Shown here in pieces: positions 7,123 through 17,882 of a DNA stretch of 64,000 bases. A model generated the notes under the pieces. The model was not told where the DNA came from, did not search any database, and worked only from the letters and a program-made list of their open reading frames with translations. Numbering within the stretch: the first letter of the stretch is position 1; every line of letters starts with the position of its first letter. The DNA comes from Methylophilales bacterium (lineage in GTDB: Bacteria; Pseudomonadota; Gammaproteobacteria; Burkholderiales; Methylophilaceae), in NCBI GenBank assembly GCA_019823025.1, contig CP081940.1:434001-498000 (forward strand), written 5' to 3'. Made by a program: the position numbers and the translations under genes.

Positions 7123-8109
7123 CTAGGCCTTAAATTGATTCAAGAAACGGATATCATGATTAAAAAATGGCCTAAGGTCATTAATGCCATACTTCAACAT
7201 TGCCAACCTCTCGACACCTAAACCAAACGCAAAGCCTTGAAACAATTCATGATCAATTTTAGCTTGGGATAAGACATTGGGATGAACCATCCCACAACCG
7301 CCTATTTCTAGCCAACCTCCATTCCATTCCATATCAATTTCAGCAGATGGCTCTGTAAAAGGGAAAAATGAAGGTCTAAATCTAATCTTTAAATTATCAT
7401 TTTCAAAAAATTTCTGTAAAAAACTTTGTGTAACCCATTTTAAATTTGCGAAGCTTATTTCTTTATCAATCCATAAGCCCTCAATCTGATGGAACATAGG
7501 CGAATGTGTGGCATCTGAATCCACCCTATAAACTCTTCCAGGGGAAATAATTCTTAATGGGGGAGGATTGTTTTCCATATACCTAATCTGAACTGATGAT
7601 GTATGCGTTCTTAAAACATACTCTTTATTCAAATAAAATGTATCATGCATCGCTCTAGCTGGGTGCGACTCAGGGATATTTAACGCAGTGAAGTTATGAT
7701 AATCATCTTCAATTTCTGGCCCATCTGCTGAACTAAACCCTATTGTATTGAAAATTGACTCAATTTTTTTTATGGTAATTGATATTGGATGAAGCGTCCC
7801 ATTGTTTTGTTTTTTTCCGCTCAGGGTAACATCAATATTTTCATTTTTAAGCTGATCGTTCATTAGCTGAACTTGAATCTGTGTTTTTCTATCCCCTAGG
7901 GCTTTCTCGATAGATTTTTTTATATCATTTATCAGGCTCCCAACTATTGGTTTTTCTTTGCTTGGTAAGCCTGATAGGCCTTTCATTGCTTCAGTTAGTG
8001 GGCCCTGCTTTCCTAGATACTTAGACTTTACGTGATCTAAATCAGAGAGTTCAGAGACTTTTGAGAAGTCATCTTTCGCTTGTTGAATTAATTTTTTTAA
8101 CTCTTCCAT
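7123..8109 (-). CDS. pheS: Phenylalanyl-tRNA synthetase alpha subunit
   Basis: This 328-residue catalytic subunit has an N-terminal coiled coil (about 1-90) followed by the class II core. Motif 2 is seen as [11 protein letters not shown], and motif 3 as [15 protein letters not shown] close to the C terminus. [23 protein letters not shown] is the conserved substrate-binding stretch. The start ATG has only a weak ribosome site. A hairpin with a T tract lies about 18-44 bases before it, so expression may be set separately from the ribosomal protein genes upstream. Confidence 0.97.
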   Translation of the reverse strand: MEELKKLIQQAKDDFSKVSELSDLDHVKSKYLGKQGPLTEAMKGLSGLPSKEKPIVGSLINDIKKSIEKALGDRKTQIQVQLMNDQLKNENIDVTLSGKKQNNGTLHPISITIKKIESIFNTIGFSSADGPEIEDDYHNFTALNIPESHPARAMHDTFYLNKEYVLRTHTSSVQIRYMENNPPPLRIISPGRVYRVDSDATHSPMFHQIEGLWIDKEISFANLKWVTQSFLQKFFENDNLKIRFRPSFFPFTEPSAEIDMEWNGGWLEIGGCGMVHPNVLSQAKIDHELFQGFAFGLGVERLAMLKYGINDLRPFFNHDIRFLNQFKA

Positions 8110-8126
8110 AATCTTTTATTATAAAT

Positions 8127-8153
8127 AAAAAAGGAGGCTTAAAGCCCCCTTTT
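8127..8153 (-). terminator. Terminator-like hairpin between rplT and pheS
   Basis: On the minus strand AAAAGGGGGCTTTAAGCC pairs with the following TCC and T run. The stem has one C-A mismatch, a small loop, and ends in six T. It sits in the 59-base gap between rplT and pheS. In Escherichia coli pheST is controlled here by attenuation, so this may be a partial terminator. I see no phenylalanine-rich leader peptide, which argues for a plain or differently controlled attenuator. Confidence 0.6.
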
Positions 8154-8168
8154 ATAATATTGTTTAAA

Positions 8169-8531
8169 TTAGGCGGCTCCAAGGCTTGATTTTGCAATGT
8201 CTACAAATTTTGCAAAAGCTGGCTTATCAAATACAGCCATATCTGCTAAGACTTTTCTATCAACCTCAACAGAAGCCTTTTTTAACCCATTCATAAATCT
8301 ACTATAGCTCAAGCCACATTCTCTGGCACCTGCATTAATTCTTGCAATCCACAGAACCCTAAATATTCTCTTTTTCTGTCTTCTATCACGATAAGCATAT
8401 TGGCCTGCCTTCATGACCGCTTGTTTTGCTACTCTGTATACATTCTTTCTTCTACCGCGGAAGCCTTTTGCAGCTTCAAAAACTTTTTTATGTCTTGCTT
8501 TGGCAGTTACGCCTCTTTTTACTCTTGGCAT
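8169..8531 (-). CDS. rplT: 50S ribosomal protein L20
   Basis: This 120-residue, very basic protein binds 23S rRNA early in large-subunit assembly. It shows the family start ([18 protein letters not shown]) and the conserved core [20 protein letters not shown] and [18 protein letters not shown]. Length is normal (117-120). It follows rpmI by 10 bases in the infC-rpmI-rplT order. In other bacteria L20 represses its own operon by binding the leader; I did not identify such a leader structure here. Confidence 0.98.
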   Translation of the reverse strand: MPRVKRGVTAKARHKKVFEAAKGFRGRRKNVYRVAKQAVMKAGQYAYRDRRQKKRIFRVLWIARINAGARECGLSYSRFMNGLKKASVEVDRKVLADMAVFDKPAFAKFVDIAKSSLGAA

Positions 8532-8541
8532 AGCTTACTCC

Positions 8542-8739
8542 TTAGCGTGTTGGCATCATCGAACGAACTCTTTTTGAATCGGTTGATGAAATGATTGTTG
8601 TACCTCTAAGATTTCTTTTTTGCTTAGTTGTCTTTTTGGTAAGAATATGTCGAAGGTGTGAATGGGTTCTCTTAATTAAGCCATTACCCAGAAACTTGAA
8701 ACGTTTCTTAGCACCACTTTTGGTTTTCATTTTTGGCAT
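8542..8739 (-). CDS. rpmI: 50S ribosomal protein L35
   Basis: This 65-residue basic protein of the large ribosomal subunit begins [20 protein letters not shown] and contains the conserved [17 protein letters not shown] stretch. Length is exactly typical. An AAGGAG-type site precedes the ATG. It sits between infC and rplT, as in nearly all bacteria. Confidence 0.98.
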   Translation of the reverse strand: MPKMKTKSGAKKRFKFLGNGLIKRTHSHLRHILTKKTTKQKRNLRGTTIISSTDSKRVRSMMPTR

Positions 8740-8806
8740 TTTTTTCTCCTTATTGTTATTTATAAAAGTGCTTCGGCATGCCTATTAGCCTTATCACAAA
8801 TATTTA

Positions 8807-9388
8807 CTACTTGCCTTCTACTTCTTTTTCCTCAATTACTTCATCAGCTTTCGCTTTACTTTTAGCTTTTGGATTTTTATGTGGCTGAAGCACCATTACC
8901 ATTTGCCTCCCTTCCATTTTAGGAAACTGCTCCACAACTGCATAATCCAATAAATCTGCTTCTACTCTTTTCAATAAAGCTAATCCAAGTTGCTGGAAAG
9001 TAATTTCTCTCCCTCTAAACCTTAAGGTGACCTTAACTTTATCCCCAACCGTCAAAAAAGCGGTGATCTTACGTAGCTTAATGTTGTAATCACCGTCATC
9101 TGTTCCAGGTCTAAATTTGATTTCTTTGACCTGAACATTTTTTTGTTTCATTCTAGCAGCATGCATCTGTTTACTTTGTGCATACTTATATTTACCAAAA
9201 TCCATCAGCCTACATACGGGCGGTGCTGCTTTTGGTGCAATTTCAACTAAATCTGTATCAAGCTCTTCTGCTTGAGCGAATGCTTCAGACAGATTAACAA
9301 TACCAAGCGCTTCTCCCTTAACACCTACTAACCTTATTTCTTCAGCAGTAATATCTCGGTTAATGCGAACATTCTTATCAAGCGCTAT
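8807..9388 (-). CDS. infC: Translation initiation factor IF-3
   Basis: IF-3 keeps ribosomal subunits apart and checks the start codon. The N-terminal domain ([20 protein letters not shown]) and linker ([15 protein letters not shown]) lie upstream of the first ATG, at 9205. The C-terminal domain holds [18 protein letters not shown] and ends in a Lys/Glu tail. Upstream of the N-terminal domain the frame is open only to a nearby stop and contains no ATG, GTG or TTG. The best start is ATA at 9386-9388, six bases after AGGGAG, giving 193 residues. A rare start codon fits the known self-control of infC, which is AUU in Escherichia coli. It follows thrS by 37 bases. Confidence 0.93.
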   Translation of the reverse strand: MALDKNVRINRDITAEEIRLVGVKGEALGIVNLSEAFAQAEELDTDLVEIAPKAAPPVCRLMDFGKYKYAQSKQMHAARMKQKNVQVKEIKFRPGTDDGDYNIKLRKITAFLTVGDKVKVTLRFRGREITFQQLGLALLKRVEADLLDYAVVEQFPKMEGRQMVMVLQPHKNPKAKSKAKADEVIEEKEVEGK

Positions 9389-9425
9389 AACAAACTCCCT
9401 AAATTTTTTTAATCAAATAAAACAC

Positions 9426-11333
9426 TTAAGACTTATCAGAAATCTCTTTATTTAAATTCTTTAACAGAGCATCTAAAGACATTGAACCGAGGTCATCACC
9501 CTTTTGATTCCTTACTGAAACTTGGCTAGTTTCTTTTTCCCTGTCTCCAACAACCAATATGTAAGGTACCCTCTGGATGCTATGTTCGCGTATTTTATAG
9601 GTAATCTTCTCATTTCTCAAGTCTGAATTACATCTGATGTTATTTTGCCTTAACGACTCTGTAACTTCCTTAGCATACTCGCTGTGTGCATCTGCAATAT
9701 TTAATACAATTGCCTGAACGGGTGACAACCATAAAGGCATAAACCCGGCGTAATGTTCAATCAAAATTCCAATAAACCTTTCCATCGAGCCTACGATTGC
9801 CCTATGCAACATCACAGGATTTTTCCGGCTATTATCTTCCGAAATATATTCAGCTCCCAATCTCTCTGGTAAATTAAAATCAAGTTGGATGGTGCCACAT
9901 TGCCATATTCTTCCTAAGCTATCTTTGAGGGAGTACTCTATCTTAGGCCCATAAAAAGCCCCCTCGCCCTCTTGTAATGTATATTCAATCCCTGTCTCTT
10001 TAAGCGCATCTTCTAGAGCCAATTCGGCTTTTTCCCAGATATCATCTGTTCCTACTCTTTTTTCAGGTCTTGTTGATAACATTACCAACACATTATCAAA
10101 GCCAAAAGCTGAGTAGACCTCATACAACATCTTACTAAAATCCTTCACCTCACTTTTTATTTGTTCTTCGGTACAAAAGATATGAGCATCATCTTGAGTA
10201 AATCCCCTAACCCTTAACAAACCATGAAGGGCCCCAGAGGGTTCATTACGATGACATGAACCAAATTCTGCTAGCCTTAGAGGTAAGTCTCTATAGCTAT
10301 GAAGGCTATTATTAAATATTTGTACGTGCCCAGGACAGTTCATGGGTTTCACTGCATACTCTCTATTCTCTGAGGCGGTCGTAAACATATTTTCATGATA
10401 GTTGTCCCAATGCCCTGAGCTTTTCCAAAGCTCTTTATCAAGAACCGTAGGGGTTTTAATTTCATCATAACCATAATCAAGAGATTTTTGACGGAGATAA
10501 TTTTCAATTTCAAGCCAAATTGACCAGCCTTTAGCGTGCCAAAAGATCATTCCAGGTGATGTATCTTGCATATGAAAAAGGTCTAATAATTTGCCTAGCT
10601 TACGGTGGTCTCTTTTTTCAGCTTCCTCTAATCTTTTAAGGTAATCTTTTAATTCATCCTTATTATTCCAGGCAGTTCCATAAATTCTTTGTAGCATTTC
10701 ATTCTTCGAATCACCACGCCAGTATGCACCTGCGAGCTTCATTAATTTGAAAACTTTTAACTTTCCTGTTGAAGGAACGTGAGGGCCTCTGCATAGATCG
10801 GTAAAATCACCTTGCTCATATAAAGAAACTTCCTCCCCTTCGGGTATAGAGGAAATTATTTCAGATTTATATTTTTCACCGATAGACTCAAAATAATCAA
10901 TTGCAGTCTGTCTTTGCATTACTTTTCTATTAATTTCTAAATTTTGCTTAGCGAGCTCGTTCATTTTTTTCTCAATTTGAGCTAAATCCTCTGGAGTAAA
11001 AGGACGCTTGTATGAAAAATCATAATAAAAGCCATCCTCTATAACAGGTCCAATAGTGACTTGCACGTCAGGGAAAATAGTTTTTACAGCTTGTGCAAGA
11101 AGATGGGCAGTTGAGTGCCTAATTATATCTAGGCTTTCAGGGCTTTTTGAGGTAATAATAGATAAGTTTGTATCTTCAGAAATTTCATAACTTAAATCTA
11201 CTAACTGATCTTGAATTTTTCCTGCTAACGCCGCTCGAGTCAAACCTTCACCAATGTCTTTGGCAACATCAGCGATAGATACCACCTGATTATATTTTTT
11301 TACTGAACCATCGGGAAGCGTAATATTAGGCAT
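9426..11333 (-). CDS. thrS: Threonyl-tRNA synthetase
   Basis: This 635-residue class II synthetase charges tRNA-Thr. Domains in order: TGS (1-60), the editing domain with H73-x-x-x-H77, the catalytic core with motif 2 ([21 protein letters not shown]) and motif 3 ([20 protein letters not shown]), and the anticodon-binding domain (about 535-635). Zinc ligands are present, including the cysteine in KPMNCPGHV. Length matches the family. It is the first gene of the translation operon that runs down to merR, and starts about 70 bases after tRNA-Val. Confidence 0.98.
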   Translation of the reverse strand: MPNITLPDGSVKKYNQVVSIADVAKDIGEGLTRAALAGKIQDQLVDLSYEISEDTNLSIITSKSPESLDIIRHSTAHLLAQAVKTIFPDVQVTIGPVIEDGFYYDFSYKRPFTPEDLAQIEKKMNELAKQNLEINRKVMQRQTAIDYFESIGEKYKSEIISSIPEGEEVSLYEQGDFTDLCRGPHVPSTGKLKVFKLMKLAGAYWRGDSKNEMLQRIYGTAWNNKDELKDYLKRLEEAEKRDHRKLGKLLDLFHMQDTSPGMIFWHAKGWSIWLEIENYLRQKSLDYGYDEIKTPTVLDKELWKSSGHWDNYHENMFTTASENREYAVKPMNCPGHVQIFNNSLHSYRDLPLRLAEFGSCHRNEPSGALHGLLRVRGFTQDDAHIFCTEEQIKSEVKDFSKMLYEVYSAFGFDNVLVMLSTRPEKRVGTDDIWEKAELALEDALKETGIEYTLQEGEGAFYGPKIEYSLKDSLGRIWQCGTIQLDFNLPERLGAEYISEDNSRKNPVMLHRAIVGSMERFIGILIEHYAGFMPLWLSPVQAIVLNIADAHSEYAKEVTESLRQNNIRCNSDLRNEKITYKIREHSIQRVPYILVVGDREKETSQVSVRNQKGDDLGSMSLDALLKNLNKEISDKS

Positions 11334-11401
11334 ATATTAATAAGATAAATAACAAATATTTTATAAGGTTTTACACAATCAAGATAGCATTATCTATCTG
11401 A

Positions 11402-11478
11402 TGGTAGGCACGATTGGATTCGAACCAACGACCCCCACAATGTCAATGTGGTGCTCTAACCAACTGAGCTACGCGCCT
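11402..11478 (-). tRNA. tRNA-Val(GAC)
   Basis: This 77-base tRNA has an anticodon stem CCACA / TGTGG around loop TTGACAT, giving anticodon GAC. The acceptor AGGCGCG pairs with CGTGCCT (one G-T pair) and CCA is encoded. It sits directly upstream of thrS on the same strand. Confidence 0.95.
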
Positions 11479-11534
11479 ATAATTAATGCGCCATTCTATA
11501 CTAGGGAGAAGTCTGAATCAAATAAGCTGTAGCT

Positions 11535-12395
11535 TCATATAGAGTTTTTTTCTACTTGTATAAGCTCTATATAGCCATTCTTAAAACTTGGATATTTATA
11601 TTTAAATTGAAGATTAGGAATGAGAGATGATCTTAAACGTTTACCTAAAACCTGTCTTGAATTTAGTTTATTGCTTTTATTCAAGTTAAGGTGCTGCCTT
11701 ATCCAATTTAATAGATCATATAACCTTACAGGCTCGTTATCAGTAAGAAGGTATAGTTTCTCAGGAACCCTATTACTCAGGCATTGTTTGATTAAAAATA
11801 AGATGAAGTTGGCTGCATCCTCCTCATTTATTCTGTTCGTCCATCTATCAAATTCTGGCCATTTATCTGGGTCTTGTGACAAATTGATCATGTAATTTCT
11901 TCCTGTTCCATAAATGCCTGATAGCCTGAGAATCGTATAATTAAAATTGACTGAATTCATTAATTTCTCAGCTTCTAGCAAAATAATACCTCGATAATTT
12001 TCTGGGTGAGTTTCTGAAAACTCATCTATAAATTGTTCTGAATTTTCACCATAAACACTCGTACTTGAGATAAAGAAAAGGTGCTGAAAATTTTTAATGC
12101 AATTTATTGATTTAATAACTTGCTTCAAGCCTTCGACATAGTTTTTTTGGTAGCTCTTTTCTGATGGGCTGTCTGCTGAGAGGCAGTAGATAATGAAGTG
12201 AGGTGAAATTCTTTTTACCTGATCAAAAAAAGATTTATCAAATATGTCTTGCTCTAAGATATTTATATTAGGCGAAGTAATTTTCTTTCTTTTCAGCCCG
12301 ATTAAATCTAGGGGCATGTCTTTCGCAAATAACCCTACTTTTTGCCCTAGTTTTCCGCAACCGATAATCAGTATTTTTTTATTTTTTACTTCCAA
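11535..12395 (-). CDS. NAD-dependent epimerase/dehydratase family protein
   Basis: This 286-residue extended short-chain dehydrogenase-like protein has an N-terminal nucleotide-binding motif GCGKLGQKV (about 13-21) and a Ser-Ser-Thr-Ser-Val-Tyr-Gly active-site region near residue 110. The usual Tyr-x-x-x-Lys is not clearly preserved after the Tyr, so activity may differ. Members act on nucleotide sugars or act as NAD(P)-binding proteins; the substrate cannot be read here. It overlaps the DUF2818 gene by 10 bases and probably forms the tail of the nuo transcript. Confidence 0.8.
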   Translation of the reverse strand: MEVKNKKILIIGCGKLGQKVGLFAKDMPLDLIGLKRKKITSPNINILEQDIFDKSFFDQVKRISPHFIIYCLSADSPSEKSYQKNYVEGLKQVIKSINCIKNFQHLFFISSTSVYGENSEQFIDEFSETHPENYRGIILLEAEKLMNSVNFNYTILRLSGIYGTGRNYMINLSQDPDKWPEFDRWTNRINEEDAANFILFLIKQCLSNRVPEKLYLLTDNEPVRLYDLLNWIRQHLNLNKSNKLNSRQVLGKRLRSSLIPNLQFKYKYPSFKNGYIELIQVEKNSI

Positions 12396-12670
12396 ATGAC
12401 TTTGTAGATGAACCCAGGGAATGAAAATACTAGAAACAGAAAAAATGTGACGGCATAAAACTCCCAGTCCTGAGAGTGCACATTGCCTATAGATTTTTTT
12501 TCAACAAAAAAGAATAACAACCCAAGTAAAAAATACATGCATATAATTTCAACAAAGATAACTGGCAACGATTTGGGCTTCTTTAGTGCCTTGAAAATCA
12601 AAAAAGGCTTACTAAACCATGGGAGATTTGCAGCGGCAATAGAAATAAAAAGTAGCAGCCAAATTAACAC
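12386..12670 (-). CDS. DUF2818 family membrane protein
   Basis: This 94-residue protein has three hydrophobic segments (about 1-16, 38-56 and 70-90). It matches the DUF2818 family, which in Betaproteobacteria almost always follows nuoN. The function is unknown. A role near complex I or its assembly is only suggested by position. It begins with GTG that overlaps the nuoN stop by one base (TAGTG), so its translation is coupled to nuoN. Confidence 0.8.
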   Translation of the reverse strand: MLIWLLLFISIAAANLPWFSKPFLIFKALKKPKSLPVIFVEIICMYFLLGLLFFFVEKKSIGNVHSQDWEFYAVTFFLFLVFSFPGFIYKVIWK

Positions 12671-14115
12671 TACAAGCTCCCCCCTACTGCTAAAGCACTG
12701 ATGCTCATTAAAGTTTTAGGGAAAATACCCAGAACCAGCAAACTACCTGCATTTATTGTTAAAACTGAAAGCATGGGTAAAAAAGTTTTTTTCTTAATCT
12801 TTTTATCTGTTTTTTCAAAATACATTAATCTTATAATTCTCAAGTAATAATACATGCCTATTAAAGCCATAATTATTGCAACCAAAGCTGGCCAAACTGC
12901 TTCTTCATTGATCACAACCTGAAGGACCGAGAATTTTGCATAAAATCCAATTGTTGGAGGTATGCCGGCTAGGCTAAACATGACTATCATCATTAAAAAA
13001 GCTTCCCATGGGTTTGTTTGACTCAACCCTTTTAGGTCATCAATAAATTCAATTGATTTTTGTGAATTTGATAAAAGTATAATAAGCCCAAAAACGGCAA
13101 GCGTCATAATAATATATGTCGTTAGATAAAAAATTGAAGCCTGCACGCCACCTATTGTTCCAACATAGAAACCAAGCAAAATAAATCCAATATGAGAGAT
13201 GGTTGAATAAGCTAGCATTCTTTTAATTTTCTTCTGGGCTATCGCGGTGATATTGCCAATAGCCATTGATAAAACCGCCATGATTAATAACATTTGTTGC
13301 CAATCAACTACTAAGTAGTCTAGGCCTTGAAAAAGGAATCGAATCAACATCGCAACGGCAGCAAACTTTGGTACAGTGCTTATCATCATGGTAACAGGCG
13401 TAATGGAACCCTCGTAAACATCAGGTACCCACATTTGGAAAGGGACTGCACCTAACTTAAAAGCTATACCAACAACAATAAATACTAATCCGAATACAAG
13501 TAACTCTGAATTAATCTCTTGGGTTTGAATAACATTACCTATTGTATATAGGTCGAGAGAGCCTGAGAATCCATATAGCATTGACATTCCGTAGAGAAGA
13601 AGTCCTGAGGCCAATGCACCCAAAACAAAATACTTAATGGCTGCTTCATTTGATTTTTTATCGTCTCTGTTGAGTGCTATAAGGGCATACAAACTTAAAG
13701 AAAGCAACTCTAAACCCATGTACATAAGTAATAGGTTCTTGCTTGAAATCATCAACATAACCCCTAAAATAGCAAAGAGGGATAGGCTGAAATATTCACC
13801 ATTTAATAAATTTTTATCAAGTAAATAGTTTCTACTATAAATAAAAACAATAGATAAGGTGATGTAGCTCATCATTTTCAAAAACATCGCGAGGCTATCA
13901 AATATAAACATATCTTTAAAAGCAAATTGTGGATCACTAAAGCCAAGCGACGCAGTTAATAATCCTGCGACAAGAAGTGTGAGTTGAGATAAACCATAAA
14001 TAAAATGCTTATTTTTATCTTGAACAAATAAATCTAACAATAAAATTAGCATTGCCATGAGAGCTACAAAAATTTCAGGAGCTAATAAATTTAATTGTGA
14101 GATCAAGTTACTCAT
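12670..14115 (-). CDS. nuoN: NADH-quinone oxidoreductase subunit N
   Basis: This 481-residue membrane subunit of complex I is one of three antiporter-like proton channels. It has about 14 hydrophobic segments. The conserved stretch [22 protein letters not shown] includes the channel lysine of transmembrane helix 7, and [14 protein letters not shown] is typical of the family. Its start overlaps the nuoM stop by four bases (ATGA). Confidence 0.97.
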   Translation of the reverse strand: [481 protein letters not shown]

Positions 14116-15599
14116 AAAATCCCTTCTTTAGAAAAACTTACTAGCTCTATAAATTGTAAAACTGATGAATTTGTAATATCTGATATTATTTTAGGGTAGA
14201 CGCCCACCAAAATTATTAACGCGGCAAGCACTCCGAGAATCAGAAACTCTCTTGAATTAATATCTGATAATTTTGCTACAGCTGCGTTACCTACATCACC
14301 ATAAAAGACTCGCTTAATTAACCATAGTGAATAAGAAGCCCCTAAAATTAAAGTAGTGGCTGCAATAAAGGCAATCCAAAAGTTTTCTTTCATTGCACCC
14401 AAGATAACCATGAACTCCCCAACAAATCCTGAAGTTCCTGGGAGCCCTGCGTTTGCCATTGCAAAGAAAACAGCAAATGCAGTAAACAATGGCATTTTAT
14501 TAATTACACCACCATATTTTTTTATTTCTCTTGTGTGGGTTTGGTCATAAAGGATACCAACACATATGAACATCGCTGCTGAAATAAAGCCATGCGAAAT
14601 CATTTGAATATAAGCGCCTTCAACGGCTAATGGTGATATTAGAAATAAACCCAAGGTAACAAATCCCATATGCGATATTGATGAGTAGGCTATTAATTTT
14701 TTCATATCCTTTTGGATTAAGGCTACAAGTGCGATATAGACGATGGCAATTAGAGATAATGAAATCATAAGAGGCTTAAGTAACAAAGTTGCATCAGGAG
14801 AGATGGGCATTGCAAAACGAATAAAACTATACCCGCCCAGTTTTAACATAATCGCTGCTAGTATAACTGAGCCTCCAGTTGGTGCCTGTACATGGGCATC
14901 AGGGAGCCATGTATGCAGTGGCCACATTGGAATCTTGACCGCAAAGGCCATAAAAAATGCAAGAAAAATAAGAATTTGCGCTTCCAAGGAGATGGGTAAG
15001 TAATAATAATCAATTATTGAAAAAGTGCCGCTTTTAAAATAGAGGTATAAAAAAGCTATCAACATTAATAGTGAGCCTAAGACTGTGTATAAGAAAAATT
15101 TAATAGTTGCATAAATTCTATTCGGGCCACCCCATATACCGATGATTAAAAACATCGGAATCAGCATTGCCTCCCAAAAAATATAGTACAAGATGGAATC
15201 CAGAGCACAGAAAACACCAATCATTAATCCCGACATAATTAAGAATGCACTGTAATAGCTTGCCGATTTAAATTTTTGTGATTGATATGAAATCAAAATA
15301 ACCATAATAGTCATGAAACTAGTCAGCAGGATCAGTGGGACCGAAAATCCATCAACTCCTAGGTGATAGTTAATATTGAATGGCGTAATCCAATGATGAA
15401 ACTCTTGAAACTGAAAGGTTGATAATGTGGTATTAAAATTTTTATATATTGGGATAGTCACAATAAAAGACACAAGCGCGCCAAACAAGGCAACATAATT
15501 AATTTTTCTTATGCTTAATTTTTTATTTAAAATTAGCAATAAGATACCAAAAAATATTGGTGACCAGATTGCGATTGATAAAATATGATTAGCTATCAT
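14112..15599 (-). CDS. nuoM: NADH-quinone oxidoreductase subunit M
   Basis: This 495-residue antiporter-like proton-pumping subunit of complex I lies in the inner membrane. Family signatures include YIFWEAMLIPMFLIIGIWGG with the key glutamate of helix 5. Also seen are KIPMWPLHTWLPDAHVQAPT around helix 7 and KLIAYSSISHMGFV around helix 8. Length is normal. It starts one base after the nuoL stop. Confidence 0.98.
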   Translation of the reverse strand: MIANHILSIAIWSPIFFGILLLILNKKLSIRKINYVALFGALVSFIVTIPIYKNFNTTLSTFQFQEFHHWITPFNINYHLGVDGFSVPLILLTSFMTIMVILISYQSQKFKSASYYSAFLIMSGLMIGVFCALDSILYYIFWEAMLIPMFLIIGIWGGPNRIYATIKFFLYTVLGSLLMLIAFLYLYFKSGTFSIIDYYYLPISLEAQILIFLAFFMAFAVKIPMWPLHTWLPDAHVQAPTGGSVILAAIMLKLGGYSFIRFAMPISPDATLLLKPLMISLSLIAIVYIALVALIQKDMKKLIAYSSISHMGFVTLGLFLISPLAVEGAYIQMISHGFISAAMFICVGILYDQTHTREIKKYGGVINKMPLFTAFAVFFAMANAGLPGTSGFVGEFMVILGAMKENFWIAFIAATTLILGASYSLWLIKRVFYGDVGNAAVAKLSDINSREFLILGVLAALIILVGVYPKIISDITNSSVLQFIELVSFSKEGIL

Positions 15600-15600
15600 T

Positions 15601-17580
15601 CTAAGTTCTCACAAAAAATGAAATTAGTAAAAATAAACCAATAATCATAAAAAATGCGTAATGGTATATGTACCCACTTTGAATTAACTTTAGTTTATTA
15701 GCAAAATAAGTAACTAACCTACCAGAGCCATTAACTAAAAAATCGTCGATAATTTTAATATCCACCTTGCTTGATAAAAAATCACCGAGTTTTAAGGTGC
15801 CTTTGGCGATATATTTTTCATTAAAATCATCAAACCCATAATTATTTTTTAAGCTGCTCTTAAAGGGATTTAAGAATTTGAAATTAATCTTCATTTTTTT
15901 TATGAATAATGCCCATGCTAAAAGAACCCCAGCTATCGCAAACCAAAGAGGGAGGGTAAATAGGCTATGAACCGCCATCGACCATACGCCATGATAATGA
16001 CTTGCAAGCAGATCTATATTGGTATGAATTTTATTATCAACCGTTATATTGCCATCGAAGAAATTGCCATATACCAGTGGGTCTATCAAAAGCATACCAA
16101 TAAAGATTGATGGGATCGCCAATATCACCAGAGGGATAGTTATAATTTTTGAGCTCTCAACGGGGTATTCTTTACTTTTCAAGCCATGTTCATTTTTTTT
16201 ACGACGTATGGTGTGCCACCTTTCCTCCCCGCAAAAAACTAGAAAATAAAGCCTAAAACTATAAAGTGCTGTAAAGAATACTCCAAACACCAATGCGAAG
16301 TAAGCAAAGTTAGCGCCCGATGCTGAACTTAAGCTTGCCGCTTCAATAATAGTTTCTTTTGAATAAAATCCAGAGAATAATGGAGTGCCGATTAGAGATA
16401 AGGAGCCTATTAAAAAAGTAAGGGCAGTCACAGGCATATATTTTTTTAACCCACCCATTTGAGTTATATCTTGATCATGATGCATTCCGATAATTACAGA
16501 GCCCGCCCCTAGGAAAAGTAAGGCTTTAAAAAAGGCATGGGTGAGCAAATGAAAAATAGCAACAGAATAGGCAGATACCCCTAACGCAACCGTCATGTAA
16601 CCTAACTGTGATAATGTTGAGTAAGCAATTATTTTTTTAATGTCATTTTGAACAATGCCTAAAATGCCCATTGATATCGCAGTAATTGCCCCGATAACAA
16701 TTACCATTGATAGAACAAAATCAGATAGCTCAAATAAAGGAGACATACGTGCCACTAAATAAATACCCGCTGTGACCATTGTTGCTGCATGAATTAATGC
16801 AGAGATTGGCGTTGGTCCCTCCATTGAATCTGGCAGCCACACATGTAAAGGCACCTGAGCAGACTTACCCATCGCACCTATGAATAGGCAGGTTCCGATT
16901 AAGGTAACCAATGAAATTGAAGTATTAAATAAAACTACCTCTTGTGAAAGCAGAGCGGGTAGTCTATTAAATACCTCTTGGTAGTCCAAAGTACCAAACC
17001 AAAACATGATTAAGGCAACACCGAGTATCAAGCCAAAATCTCCTACTCTATTGACTAAAAAAGCTTTTAGGTTTGCATAAATTGCTCTTGGTTTTTTATA
17101 CCAAAAACCTATTAATAGATAAGAAACTAGTCCAACAGCCTCCCAGCCAAAGAAGAGCTGTAGAAAATTATTACTCATCACTAGCATCAGCATTGCAAAT
17201 GTGAAAAGAGAGATATAGCTAAAGAATCGACTAAAGCCAGTATCATCTTTCATGTAACTGATTGTATAGATATGGACCATAAGCGAGATAAAAGTAACAA
17301 TGACCATCATGACAGCAGAAAGCGTATCGATTAAAAAACCGACTTCGAATATGTAACCACCTGATGCAAGCCAGGTGTAAACAGTTTCATTTAATTTAAA
17401 GCCGTAAAGAGTTAGATAAAGCGCATACATAGACAAAGCAAACGCAATTGATACACCAAAAATAGGAACCCCGAAAGAAAAATATTTTGGTAATTTTTTA
17501 CCGAAAAGACCCACAAAACATGCTGCAAATAAAGGGGCTAAAGGTATGACAGTTAAAATGTTTAAAATTGTCATAGTCAC
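15601..17580 (-). CDS. nuoL: NADH-quinone oxidoreductase subunit L
   Basis: This 659-residue subunit is the largest proton-pumping member and carries the long lateral helix along the membrane arm. Signatures: [41 protein letters not shown] and [15 protein letters not shown]. The last about 100 residues match the lateral helix and final anchor. Its start overlaps nuoK by four bases; a second ATG two codons in is also possible. Confidence 0.98.
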   Translation of the reverse strand: MTMTILNILTVIPLAPLFAACFVGLFGKKLPKYFSFGVPIFGVSIAFALSMYALYLTLYGFKLNETVYTWLASGGYIFEVGFLIDTLSAVMMVIVTFISLMVHIYTISYMKDDTGFSRFFSYISLFTFAMLMLVMSNNFLQLFFGWEAVGLVSYLLIGFWYKKPRAIYANLKAFLVNRVGDFGLILGVALIMFWFGTLDYQEVFNRLPALLSQEVVLFNTSISLVTLIGTCLFIGAMGKSAQVPLHVWLPDSMEGPTPISALIHAATMVTAGIYLVARMSPLFELSDFVLSMVIVIGAITAISMGILGIVQNDIKKIIAYSTLSQLGYMTVALGVSAYSVAIFHLLTHAFFKALLFLGAGSVIIGMHHDQDITQMGGLKKYMPVTALTFLIGSLSLIGTPLFSGFYSKETIIEAASLSSASGANFAYFALVFGVFFTALYSFRLYFLVFCGEERWHTIRRKKNEHGLKSKEYPVESSKIITIPLVILAIPSIFIGMLLIDPLVYGNFFDGNITVDNKIHTNIDLLASHYHGVWSMAVHSLFTLPLWFAIAGVLLAWALFIKKMKINFKFLNPFKSSLKNNYGFDDFNEKYIAKGTLKLGDFLSSKVDIKIIDDFLVNGSGRLVTYFANKLKLIQSGYIYHYAFFMIIGLFLLISFFVRT

Positions 17581-17882
17581 CCTTTCAATCTATTAATGTC
17601 TTCAACATCGATTGATCGGTTATTTCTAAAGACGATGATAATAATTGCTAAGCCAATAGCCGCCTCTGCTGCCGCAACAGTCAAAATAAAGAAGACAAAT
17701 ATTTGACCTGCAATATCACCTAAATAATAACTAAATGCAATAAAGTTCATATTTACCGCCAGCAACATCAACTCAATCGCCATCAAAAGAATAATAATAT
17801 TCTTTCGATTCAGAAAAATACCTACAACACCTATCATGAAGAGCAAGGCAGCTAGAATTAAAAAATGAGATAAATTAATCAA
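17577..17882 (-). CDS. nuoK: NADH-quinone oxidoreductase subunit K
   Basis: This 101-residue membrane subunit of complex I has three transmembrane helices and two conserved membrane glutamates, seen in [14 protein letters not shown] (helix 2) and [14 protein letters not shown] (helix 3). Both are part of the proton route. It begins with TTG inside a TTGA overlap with the nuoJ stop, so translation is coupled. The N terminus [12 protein letters not shown] aligns well with known NuoK, which supports this start. Confidence 0.97.
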   Translation of the reverse strand: MINLSHFLILAALLFMIGVVGIFLNRKNIIILLMAIELMLLAVNMNFIAFSYYLGDIAGQIFVFFILTVAAAEAAIGLAIIIIVFRNNRSIDVEDINRLKG

